From NCBI GenBank assembly GCA_965223435.1, contig CBDCWQ010000021.1, positions 248,001 through 312,000 on the forward strand: DNA of 64,000 nucleotides. The letters run 5' to 3'. Source of the stretch: CBDCWQ01 sp965223435 (GTDB taxonomy: Bacteria > Myxococcota > Kuafuiibacteriia > Kuafuiibacteriales > Kuafuiibacteriaceae). Positions 26,741 through 38,500 of this stretch are shown here, one piece after another (position 1 is the stretch's first letter; each line of letters starts with the position of its first letter). The position numbers and the translations under genes were made by a program. The notes below the pieces were generated by a model. The model had not been told where the DNA came from, ran no database searches, and worked only from the letters and a program-made list of their open reading frames with translations.

Positions 26741-28538
26741 CCTCGCCGGTCTGGGTGCTGGCTACGCTTGGCATGTAGCCCATTAGCCCCGTGTCGTGTG
26801 GCATCCAGCTGTTTCCGCCGTCGTTCGAGATGGCGATAAAAATGGGGTTTGCGGGGTGTACGTTGGGGTTGGCCGACGGTCCCTTTTCGTAGGCGACAAG
26901 CAACCGCCCATCGGCCAGCGCCGTGATCTGGGGATGAGAGGGGCGGTCAGCGTTGGCCTCGTCAAATTCTTGGTCCACAATGGATATCCGCCAGGTGGGG
27001 GGCTGGTCATTCGCGTGGTCAGGACCGGTTCCGGTTGGCCCAGTCTTATCGCGGAGGTCTTTTTGAGCCACTTTGATGAAGTCTTCGGGTTGCCAGCGCC
27101 CGTGGTAGCGGTATTGATAAGCCATCCCCAAGCCCGCAAATTGATCTTCGTCGCCCGGCTCGTAGGCACGCTTCCACACTTTTTTCCAGCCCATGGCAAA
27201 TCTGATGGTCTGTGCATTCTTGGTGGCATCGGCATGGTAGATTGGAGCGTTTTTGTACATGACGGCCCACTGCGGATTGGGCACGGGCTTGTGACTCCAC
27301 ATGCGGGTTTGGCGCGCGGCGATGGTCACGGTTTTGTCATCGAGATGAAGGGCTGGCTCCTGGACGTAGGCTTCTTCGAGGTGTTCAGAATAGGGGCCTT
27401 CGTCTTTGCTGAGTGGATAGGCTTCTTCACACCAGCAGTTTTCGCATGCGCATTCCTTTTGATCGTTGGGCTGTTCATAGACTACGTACTTGACGAGCTC
27501 TCGGTTGGGCGTTCTGACGCGAGCATCAAAGACGTTGCTCGGCTCTTCTCTGAGATCGCTCAGATGGTAGATTTTGTGGGCTTCGCCCCAAGCGAAATGA
27601 TGTTGCCCGTACCGATCGTAGCCAAGCGCCAGGCCTTTTTTTGGGCGGTCGGTGTCGCGGACCAGGACCGGTTTGTTGAAGCTGATTCCTCCGTTGGTAC
27701 TGGTGGCGACCCAAATTCTCGGCGGCAACTTGTCTGATGGCGCTTCGCTCAGCCTCGTTTCGATCCAGGCGACACCGACTTTGTTCGCACGTGCGGCAAG
27801 CGCCAGATCTGACACCGCCCTGCCCGAGGGAAGAATGTTGAGGATCTGCGGTTTTTCAAAAGTACCGCCCTTGCCGGCTTGAAGGCTTCTTGTGAGGTGG
27901 ACTTGTTCAACGCCGCTGGCGTCGTCTCGAACGACATAGGCTGTCATCATCACCAGCGCGTTGTGCCCCTCGGACAAGATCGTCTTAGGGAGTCGTGCAA
28001 AACGATCGCCGTCGGAAATGGCGACGGCTTTTTCAAATGTGCCCGCGGGCGGTTTTGGCAGCGGCGTCCCCGCCGTGAGCGCGACGCGATCCGAGGGCAA
28101 CGACTGATGGTTGCCATCGCTGTCGATTTGGGCGGTTACAAAGTACTCGTGACGTTCCTCCGGGGTATGGAGGTTTTCGGTGTAAGCCGTTTGGTCATCG
28201 ACCGTGGCCACATGTTTGCCGTCGCGGTAAACTCGAAAAGACAGTCCGATGTTATCGGGAATGGGGGCACCACCCAAGAAGTGCCTTTGTGCACGCCACG
28301 TGAGTGCGACCTCGGTCCCGGATGCCCACGCTCGAAGGTCTTCTGGCGATTCTGGGATGGAGTATCCTTTTGGGGCCGACGTGGGGGTTCGAATCCAGTA
28401 TCCGTGGTCGGCTTGAAGGACATCGTTTGCCGACACCGACACGTGTCGCTGTGCCCTCGCATCCCAGCCCTGGATTTCAGCGGCGGGAATGGTCAAGGCA
28501 GGCGTTGCGGATGAAATAGGGTGGAGCGTCCAATCCTC
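26589..28538 (-). pseudogene. Giant-family copy B, FnIII-like and propeller fragment
   Basis: Continues the N-terminal piece after a one-base shift near 28535 (the frame picks up at EDWTLHPISSATP). It contains the rest of the GW module (ADHGYWIRTP), an FnIII-like segment (EVALTWRAQ ... RHEYFVTAQID) and the propeller region with QHHFAWGEAHKIYHLSDL, the Cys motif CACENCWCEEAY, VTIAARQTRMW and an Asp-box (SNDGGNSW). Homology stops near 26650 at AEIQVARSR. Compared with copy E, the next 2.1 kb (end of the propeller, linker and most of toroid 1) are missing, and the chain resumes out of frame in the downstream piece. This is an internal deletion, so the copy is a pseudogene. Confidence 0.72.
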
Positions 28539-28894
28539 TGCGTCAGCCAGGCCACGGTGGTCTTCACCGTTCGAGCGCCTCTTTCGGTCCACGCATACGG
28601 CTTTTGCGCATGCAGCCAGTACACTTGGGGCGCCGTGGAAGCTTGATCGTGCCTCGAGGTTTGGAGGGCGCTCCAGGGGGTCATTTTTTCGCCGGCGCCC
28701 CAAACCGCAATGCCCTGGTGCGCCAACGCCGTAACCGTATCTTGACCAAGGCCGGCCGGAAAACTCAGAAGATTCCATCCGGGCAACAGCGCGTACGTGA
28801 CTTCGGTTTGCGGTGTTTCCGAGCCTAGACCCTCTGCCGACGCCAACGATGCGGCTGAAACGAGAATGAAGCCGATACTGAACCCAAGTCGCAC
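28493..28894 (-). pseudogene. Giant-family copy B, N-terminus with signal peptide
   Basis: The start of copy B: MRLGFSIGFILVSAASLASA is a good Sec signal peptide (cut after ASA, residue 20). The 'GW' module follows (ALLPGWNLLSFPAGLG ... YWLHAQKP), matching GWSLLSFPF...YWVYAR in copy E and GWHLL...YWVYV in copy C. Homology leaves this frame at VKTTVAWLTQ, near 28535, and continues in the next frame as EDWTLHP. The rest of the frame down to 28493 is a shadow. The upstream region (28895-29554) is shared with divergent copy C. Confidence 0.75.
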
Positions 28895-29554
28895 GTAGCA
28901 CCCCTCCGGAAACCTCTAGGCGACCCCCTTTGGAACCGCCGTATGCGACGGACCTAAATCACGCTTGTGATGGGTGTGCAATGGAACCTTCTAATTCGCG
29001 CCGATGGCCGCGAGTATCAAGTCTGAACCCGGACATTTGGGCTTCGGTTCGGGCCGTTGCGTTGACATCGATGCGGGTGTACCCAGCGTCCAGGAGAACC
29101 CCTAGGGTGCGGTGGGCTCGTATCGCTCCTTCAGATGCAATACCGGAGCCGGGGCATAGTGCTTGCCAGCGCCATGGTCGTCGCATGGGTGTGATGCGTT
29201 GGCGATAGGAGGCTGGTTTTGGGCCCCCGAGGGCCGGCCTCTGGGGGCGTTCTCAGCAAGGGTGGGTTTGTCTCTGTCTGAAGGATATCTTGCGGATTGA
29301 GGGGGCGCATTTCTGTTGACAGGGTGGTCCCTATTCTTTCCTATGGCCTCCGCCCGTGGTCGGACCAGTTTTTCGGGAGACAACGTCCTGTTTTTGTCCT
29401 CTTGCTGAGATACGAAGAAGTCTTTTAGAGGGGGCCTGTGACCTCTCGGGACCTGTGTCCTCGTCGTTGTTTTCGGGTTCCCCGGTGTGAAAGGCCCATG
29501 ATGTTTCCAGGACAGGTTTTCCGCAGCCGAACGTATATGAATCGGGGTGGACCG
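28895..29554. other. Divergent intergenic region between copies B and C
   Basis: 660 bp with no convincing gene. A 75-codon minus-strand frame (28959-29186: LGVLLDAGYTRIDVNATART) reads somewhat protein-like but has no neighbour or family support, so it is not called. An imperfect GC-rich hairpin (GCCCCC...GGGGGC, 29223-29248) lies in the middle. The region should hold the promoters of both giant genes. Confidence 0.5.
29316..29344 (+). promoter_or_regulatory. Possible sigma-70-type promoter for copy C
   Basis: A perfect TTGACA at 29316-29321 is followed after 17 bases by TCCTAT, a weak -10. It would give a leader of about 200 nt before the ATG at 29555. The -10 matches only three of six bases, so this is a guess. 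Confidence 0.3.
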
Positions 29555-32500
29555 ATGCGGTCTCTTTCTTGCGTTGCCGTTTCGCTTCTGTGCGGGGCGG
29601 TTTTAGGGGCTTGCCAGGGGGGCGTTCGATCCGGAGCATTGGAGGAGGGTAGGGCGAAAAGTGCGCTCACTCCGGGCTGGCATCTTTTGACCACCTCCAG
29701 TGCGGAACAGGCGGCTCGGGTTCGAGCCGTGGTTGAAGAAGGTGGGCGCCTTTTCGAGGTTGGCCCATCTTGGCACGATGCGGATTCACCGAAGAATAGT
29801 CCCACCTCGGCGGGGGCGGATGCCCGCCAGCGGCACGTGGCGGTCTCGGGTAAAGTGTATTGGGTCTACGTTGGGCGCGAAGACACAACGACGAAAGCCT
29901 TGCGGCCGCCCAGCTTCGAAGCGTGGGGCTCCGAGAATGGGTATTTCGTGCAACCGTCGGTCCCGGTGGCGGCGCGTTTCCTGGACGACGGGGCGGTGTT
30001 CCAATGGGACTCGACCGCCCAGCAAGCGCGGGTTTTGGTTTCGGCCGAAACGCTTCAAGTGGGTGAGGTTTACTGGGTCAAGCGGTCGTGGGCCTGCGGC
30101 GCGGGAGCGTGGGGCTTTGAGGACGCGCTCGGGCTCGCTGAGCGATGCGGTTCGACACCGAAACCGGTTTCGATGGTGTCGATTCAGGGGGAAGAGGCGT
30201 TTGCACCCGAGCGCCTTGAGCACATTTCTGACTTGGCTTTGTCTTCGGAATTGACGGCTTCAGTGACTGCGGATCAAACGGCGCCTCTTTTGTATGTAGG
30301 GTTGCCGTCCACGGTGCGTTTTCAAACCCATCCCTCTTTTTTGCTCCGCGGGGTGCTTTACGATGAGAGCGAAGCAGAGCTGTTGTTGAATGGCGTCGTT
30401 GTTGCGAAGGGGAACCAAAGCTTCGAGCATACGCTGTGGCTCGACGACGGACCGAACGTTCTTCGGCTTTTGGCTCGAGATGAAGCAGGGAACGTGAGTA
30501 GGTTTGAGACGCAAATCGTGGTCGATCGCACTGCGCCTGAAATCGAGGTCCAGGGCTTGGGTGAGCGCGCTTCCGAGGATCACATGTTCGTGACCGGGCA
30601 GGTACGGGAGGGAAATCTGAAGTCCCTTACGCTCAACGGTGTCCCGGTGTCTTTACACGGCGATGCCTTTCAGATTCCGGTCGATGTGAGGGCGCTTGCC
30701 CTCGGTTTTCACCCCTTCTCTTTTTGGGCCATAGACGAAGCAGGGCACACCGCCGAGCGGAATGTTGCTTTGTATGTTGATGAACAGGGGGCGACTTTGG
30801 TGTCTGGCGCTCCGGCACCAAAAGCGGAGGCGGTCGGGTCAAGTTTTGGTCAGGGTCACGCGGGATTTTACCTGGATATTTCGGCGTCTGTCCCGGATAC
30901 GGATTTTGGGGTCCGCGTTCAAGATGAAGACGGTGGGGAAGCGTGGCTCGATGCGGCATCACTGCTTGGGCAAACGATCGACGATCGGTGGTACCGAGGG
31001 TGTGTGTATGGGTCTGAGCTCGATCTTGTGAATACGCATCAAATCGCGAAGATTGAGGTCACCGTCGTCAAACCGGAAGGCAGTGAACTGACGTGGTCCG
31101 TGGTTCCGTTTGCGCAGGAAACCGCGCCTTGTTGGTCGGCGGGCTACGACATCATGTTTCCGCGCCTCGAAGTCACGGCGCCGGCGGCCCCCGTGAGTTA
31201 TACCAACGTACCCCGCGTGGTGGTTCGTGGCCAGGCTGCTGACGAACATCTTCGTTTTGTGAGCATCGATCGGGTGATTACAAGTACGGTGGGGGGTGCG
31301 TTCGAATCCTTTGTTGAGCTTCGGGGGGGAGCGAACGTACTTCGCATAGCTGCTCAGGACATGGCAGACCACGTCACCAAACTCGAGCGCACCGTCATCT
31401 ACGATCCAGATCCACCCCGGCTCAGTCTCACGCGCGCCCCCCAAGAGACGGTGTACACGGCAGAGTATACACTCGGGGGCAAAGTTCATGATCGTTATCT
31501 CAAGCAACTGGTGCTGAAGAATCTGGATTCGCAAGAGGAAGAGGTTGTCAAGACTGAGAGCGGCAACTTTTCCTTGCCGATTTCGCTGAAGGTGGGCCTG
31601 AACCGATTCACCCTCACTGCAGCCGATCGCGCCAACAATGTTGGCTCGGTCGGATTGATGTTGAGCTACGAACCTGGTTCCTATGTGCCGTCGCTGGCCA
31701 CGCTTCCTCCGACCAGGCTTGAGGCCTGGACTCGGGAGGGGCGTGTTCATCTTCAGTGGACGCCTCCAGAGAAACTTGCGGATGGCTCTTGGATACCGAA
31801 CGGGGTCAAGCCCGACTTCCGCATCTATCGCGGTGGGACGGCGATCGAGGACACCGCTTCGCCGTCTTATGTCGGGGAACCGCCGGCGAGTCACCAAGCC
31901 CAGCGCTACTTTGTTACGTCGGTACTGAAGTGGCCCGGGGGTGAAGTGGAGTCGCCTCGCTCGAGCATTGTAGAGCTTGTTGTGGGTCGCGATGAGCCGG
32001 TGGCATCGCCGGGCGGGTTTAGCGTGGCGAGTGACGTGACGCGTGGGCGCCAAAGGGTGGCGGTGCCTGAGGTCAGTTTTGGAGCCTACGGCGGAACCCC
32101 GTACACCCACTTGGTCTATTTGGTTCGAGGGACCGAGACGACGCCGGACGAAGTTCGCTATACGAGAAGCAGTCAGTTTGCCAAGGCCGACTCTTGGACC
32201 ACTGCCCAGTTGATCAAGTCGGCGGAGGGCTCCTGGGGCATCTCTGAAGTTTCGGTCTCCGCGCGCAACGGAAAACTCATCGTGGGCTGGATCGAGCAAA
32301 AGAGGGACGGCCAAGAGAGCCGGGTGCAGATGGTTGAGAGCGGGCGTGCGGGGGAGGTCGGTTCGTTTTCTTCAGAAAAGACGGTCCGGAACAATACCCG
32401 CTGGAAACGAAACCTCGACATGGCATTCGATCGCTTTGACCAGCACCACATGATCTGGAGTGAGGCCAACAAAGTTTTCTACCTCAAAGACTTCGAGGGG

Positions 32501-35500
32501 GAGGTCGCCCGCCAAGGTGAGCCGGTCAACGTGTTCGATCAGCGCAAACGTCGTATCAATTACGAGCAGATCAACTACCAGCAGGTCCACAAGTCGAAGA
32601 CATGCGAGAGCGAATGCTGCTGGGACCAATACGACGACGCCTACAGTCTGGGACATGAAGTTGATCCGGTATCTGGGCAACCCATCGGGCCCTATCTTGA
32701 ACGGACGGAAGAGACCTTTGTTGAAAACCCATCGCTTCATGTTGACTCCGAAAAAGTGACCATCATCGCTCGACAGACGCGCATGTTCGACAACTTTCCC
32801 TATCGTAATCCTGATTGGCAGGGAGAGGCTCAGGCCTTTTTTGGTCCTCTGGTCGGTGCTCCGCGCTGGGTGGGTACCGCTCTCGATGGATCTTGGTGTC
32901 CTTTGGAGGGGTCTGTGCGGTACCAAATGGGGTTTCAGTGGGCCCAAGCCAAAAGTCCCTATGCGTGTCTCCCCAAGGTCCCTGTCGATGTCGAGGCGCT
33001 CCTCGGCGCCGACGCGGATCACGCTCGGACCGAGCATTGGGCCAAGGAGGACTTCTACGCCTACGATGGTCGACGCGGTCACCCTCTGTCTTGGTATCAG
33101 CGAACGGTGGAAGGGCAGTGGTTCGAAGACGACCACATCAAAGTGGCGCAACGGCCGCTTCAGCCGCGGGTGTGGTCGCGAGAAAACACCGTGTTGAGAG
33201 TGGTGCCTCGAATTGTCGACGCCAAGTTGGTTCTTTCAGAGGTCGAGGAAGTTGTGGAGGAAGGGTGGCGCGAGGGGGCGTGGTCTCGCGGTCCTTTTAC
33301 CAAAGAATCCGTCCCCAAGGGTCGCCTTCAGTTCGAAGAGGTTTTTCAGAACTGGCGTATCTCGAACGTCGATACGTTCCCGTGTGAACGAAGAGGGGAC
33401 TACACCCGGTGCCAAGAGGGAGAGAACGCGCCATCCGGCGCTGTGGGGCCCTCTTATGCCTCGGTCTATACCGCGCCCGACGGGCGCATGGTTGCGGCCT
33501 ACGAAAAGGGTACTGCAACTGACCCGAACCAACTGGGAAACAACCCGATCTTTTTTGCCAGCTCTGAAGACGGCGGTGTCCATTGGTCGGTTCTTCAAGA
33601 CCCGGTTGCGCGGGGTTATATGCCTTCGCTGGGTGTGGCTGCTCGAGGAGAAATCGCCGTACTCTACTACGAGCCAGAGCCGGAATCCTCTGCGCCCGGA
33701 CGCGGGCGTCGTGTGGGCCGAGTCATGGTCGCGCGCAGCAAGGATGGTCGGACATTTGACCATGAGTCTCTGGGTATGGGCTTTCACCAGGAGACCACAG
33801 AACGCTCGGTGGTCTTTGCCGAGCCGATCCACCCCAGCGTCTATGGGCAAGCGGCGGACGTCTACTATGGCGTACCGACCTTGGGTACGCACGAGGATCT
33901 GTGGCTTGCGGCGTGGGTGCGTGCCCCGGAGGATGCAAAAGGGGCGCCCCAGATCGTGACGGCCCGTGCCACGACGTCGACGGTGACGCAAAAACAAATT
34001 GTGGTCACCGCGCCCCCCGTCGTGACCGAAAACCAGAGCTTTAAGGCCACCTTCGAATGTGTGGATGCGTACCATGCACTGACGACCGGGTGCTCTACCG
34101 AAAAAACAAAGATTCTTAGCCAAAACGGCACCTTGCGAAGTTTGGATCATCTTGTAGGCGGGGGCGAAAAGACGCTCAACGGGCGCAAAGAGGTCTGGCT
34201 GGGTGGTACGACCCAAAACGCACCGCTTTACACCCAGGTCGTGCGCTCCTCGAAGGCGCTCGCGGCGAACGCTGGGCCTCTGCCGATCGGTTCGGAGGTT
34301 TCGCTCGCCGTGGGCACCGCGATACCCAACGAAGAAACGCTGTTGGCCGGCTCGTTGGCAAAGGCCGTGGACAAAAACGTTGTTGTCGTCCAGCCGGGGA
34401 AGATCATTCAAGGCGATGTCCACGGGAACCATCGGCGGGCCCAAATCATTCGAGACGCACTGTATGTACCGGGCATTCAACGCGAGTACCAAGAAGTCAT
34501 CGGAGACAGAGACAGTGAATTCTTGGCTCTCTACGGTCGGGCGTGGGCCTATACGCAAGGTATTGCGCTTGCGCAGTATGCTCGTCACGATGACGATCGT
34601 GCTTTTGCCTTGGCAGACACCTTGTGCCGCACGGCTGTGGCGTCAGCAGACGGAACGCATCTTATGGGGTGGCCCTTTTCTCGAAATACGGATGGCGATG
34701 GCTGGCGTGACGCTCGGCTTGTGACCGGCGCCAACGCATGGGCGCTTCATGGTCTTGGCGTCTTTTTGAGTTCCGATCGTTTCCGTTCGATTCCTGAAGC
34801 TGAGAAACGACGATATGCGGATTGCTATGGCCGGACCTTGGTGGGGCTCAGTCATCACCGAGCGAGTGATTTGGGTGATGCTTCTTTGGCCCGTTGGCTG
34901 ATGACGGCCGGTACGACCACCGAAGGTCTTCAGTTTGCTTCTAAGCCAAGTACTCTGGGACTGACGTCAGATCCTGCCCGCGAGTTTGCCTACTACGACG
35001 TTCTCGATGTCATTGGCTACGATGACTTTCGACCCGACCTTAGCCCTAGGATCAGAACTTTTTATCGTGACGACCAGGGGGAGTGGCTAGAGGAGACCTT
35101 CGAAGAGCTTCTTTTGGGCGAGGGCGATATTCACCTGTTCAACCGTCTTCGAGTTCCTGCGGTCGCGAAAAACGTGGTTACCGAGCACAATCTTGACACC
35201 CTGAGCGTATTGAATCACGCCTTGCATAACTGGGGCTCCTTTTCTTCCTTTCTCCCAGAATCGGTGGGCGTCGAGCTTGGTGGCATCGAGGGGCTGACTG
35301 CGTGGCGCGATGGTCTTCGGGGTGCAATCTTTACGGAGCTTTGGCGCGAAGATGAGGGTCGGATTGTGACCGGGGGTGAGGTTCACGACCAAGAATTTGT
35401 CGCTTCCGACAACACAGCCATCGACAATTGTAGCTGGCTCGCCCTCTCGGTGGACTACGATGCGCTCTCGCCTGCCGAGAAAACGAAGCTTGCGCGTTGT

Positions 35501-38500
35501 TTACACTATACCATCGATCATTTTGTGAGGCCGGACCTTTCGTTTAATCATGTGCTTTATCGCGGGGCCTTCTACTTTCCCAATAGCTTCAAGGACCCCT
35601 ATGTGGAGGCCAGTCAGCACAACGAGTCGCTCTATCATCTCGAGGCCACCACCGGCCTTATCTTGGGGCTGGCGACCTTCGTCGATGCGCTAGGGGAGGA
35701 GTTTCCGCAAGACGCCGCTCGTTTTGAGCAAGAAGCATCGGCCCTTTGGGGGTCTATGCAGGCCTTCGTGGAATCCAACGGTGCACCCTATTCGACTGTG
35801 CGCATCCACAATCTAATGACCCAGCTCCCGTCGGCCACCGCGGCGATTTGGTTCATCGACGTCTACGATTACTACGAGGCGCGGCAAAATCACATCGATC
35901 GGCCTCTGAAACACTACGCGCGAGGGGCTTCTACGTATCATTTGGCCTCGGCTGAAGTGTCCACCGAAGAAGCTTGGGAACGACTGAAACAAAGCGACCA
36001 TCGCCATGACGAGAATCGCCAGCGAGGGTTGCCCTTGGGTGCCGACGAGGGCGGCTTGGCTGAGAACGTGTCCACAGGGCGCATCATCTCACAAACCATC
36101 GCCAAGGATGTGTCGCTTCCCGGCGCATGCGAGGCCACGGGTGGAAGTTGTCTTCCTGCACTTCAGGTCACTTTCTTGGAGGATCAAGCGCTGGCGATCT
36201 TGGCGGCCCTCAGCGTGGGGGACTTCGAGAGCGCCTCGGCTTGGGCTGACGGTCTGGTGTCTACGGTTCATGAATTCGAAGAAGCGGGGGTTCGCTACGC
36301 TCAGTTTCCTTATGCGGTCGATTCGAGTGATGGAAGTGCGCTTGGCGCGTATTACCAAACCGGCGCGCAGATGTTGGCGGTCTACGCCCTTACCGCCTAT
36401 CTGAGAGGCCCCCGAGGAACGAATCCACGGGCGAAAGACGATTCCACGGGGGCTCTGGCTTGGCGCATGGTCCAAGATGTTATGACTACTCTCACGAGCC
36501 TCTATCATCGCCCGGGCCAGTCTTGGATGATGAGTGGTGGGGGTGACGTCGATGGTGTGGCTCGGGCCCTGGTCAATCCATACGAGCGTCCCGCACACGT
36601 CACGCCCAACTTTGATTCGATGCAGCCCCTTTTTGAAATCGGTGCGCTGAGCGACCAGATCTATGCCTATTTTGCGACGGACATGGTGCTGGCCGTCGCG
36701 AAGCAGCGGGGCGCCGAACAGGAAGCCTGGGTCGGTCGCCTCAAGGCGGTTCAACAGGATCTGGTGGTTGCGCTCGAGGAGGACTTTGCGAAGGACGGAA
36801 GGCTGATTCCGTTTATTGGGGCCAAGGCACCGCCCGGCGGCTGGGGGGATCGACTTGACGCCCATATCCTCGATACGTTTTATCGTATCCACCGAGCCGA
36901 TTTGAATGGTGCCAGGCGGACTTGGGATCGGGTGATTTCCATTGCTTCCGCCTGGGGCTCGGAAATTTTTTCGTCCTCTCGCCCTGGCATCGGTGGTTCG
37001 GCGGCGGGACTGCTCTTGGCGAAGCGCGCGGCGTCCGCATTTGACCCTCGTCTAGAAGAACTGGCGCTCGACGACTTGAGACGTCTGATTGAGAAGTCCC
37101 AGCGACCCCGAGACTGGGCCGGTCTTATCTTGGCGGCAGACCCGCGGGGCTTTTTGGGTGTGGACCCGGGGCCCCTTTTGGGAGACGGCTTGCCTGAGCT
37201 TCGGGCACTGGCGGAGCGGTCTTCGTCTTTGGACTATTCCCTTGTCATGAACGAGCGACTCCAAGAAGCATACTTGGACACCCTCTTTTCTTTGCTGGCC
37301 TCCGAGTTTAGGCCCTATGCTTTTGATGCGCTGGTACGTCGTCTTAGTTTGATTGAGTTCGTTTTTGGTGCGGTCGAATCCGGGCAAAAGACCGATGGGT
37401 GGCGGGCAGAGTACGAGGCGCTTTTTGACAGCACTTTGTTGTCCACGCTTGGGCGTCTTGAGAACCTTTGTCGATACGGCTATCCAAAGTTGGTCGAGGG
37501 CGCGTCGCCAAGTTTGGGGACTGGCGGCCTAGGTTCTGCGCCCGGTTCCACCGGTTTCGTTGAGTATCCGCTTGGTCTTTCTTGTGAGGATGTAAGCGCG
37601 CAGTTCGCCCGCCTTCTCACTCGCCGTATTGGGAGTACACGCACGGAGGATTTGCTTCCGGTTCTTGACCACCCCCACGATGCGCTGGACATGGCTCAGT
37701 TCACTCGACAGATTCACGAATTGGGATCTGAGCATGGCATCTACGACCGGAGCGAAGGTGCTTTCTTTTCAGAGCACCTGTTTTTGGGTCGACGATATGG
37801 TTCGTCGCTGGCGCCGACACGTACCCATCGAAGCCTGCGATTGCTTGCGGACGGCGGCCCGTCCTCTTTGCCGCCCATTCCCGGCTTTCCCTCCGATGCG
37901 ACCGCGGAACAAGTGTCTGCTGCCCTGGTTGCGCGGACGTCAAAGATTCTTAGGGAAGCCCTGGAAGAACAGCAGCGTTATCCCGAGCGCGACGTCTTCT
38001 ACGAGTTTGCGGGCATCGATTTTATTCACATGTCTAACCATGCTTCTTGGGACCACATGAGTCGAGAGGGGCTCGAGTTTCGGGCCTTCAAGAGCGTTTC
38101 TATTGATCCTCACTTCACCCTCTTTGGGCAAAGCCTTCTGGATTCTTCGGCGTCACCGGACCCGCTGGAGGCCCAGGATGCGGAATCCGGTCTGACCTAC
38201 GGGCAACGAAAAGAAAATGTCCGACAGCTTCGGCGCTTACTAAACCTCGAAGCTCAGGGAGATCTTACGGTGGCTGCTGCGCTCGCGGGCATGAGTGCGG
38301 ACGAACTTCACCGGATGATGCGGACCGGAAAGGTTCGGTCGTCTGATTTTCGGGCCCTGGTGGACGGACTCGAACTTTCGGAAGAGGTGACAAAAACGTG
38401 GGCGCCGCTTTTTACATTTCCTTCTACGGACAGCGCGGTTTTTGCGGTCGAAACCATCGTGATGCCGGTTGACGTTTTCGATTTACATCGCGGACGAACC

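Noticed and set aside
28959..29186. 75-codon minus-strand frame with LGVLLDAGYTRIDVNATART
   Set aside because: Somewhat protein-like, but short, with no clear ribosome site or family, and located in a divergent promoter region.
30959..32314. 451-codon open frame on the minus strand
   Set aside because: It lies fully antisense to the intact giant gene, is Arg/His-rich without any family motif, and follows from the codon use of the plus strand.
33236..34588. 450-codon open frame on the minus strand
   Set aside because: Antisense shadow of the copy C propeller region; no motif, no ribosome site, low-complexity Arg-rich sequence.
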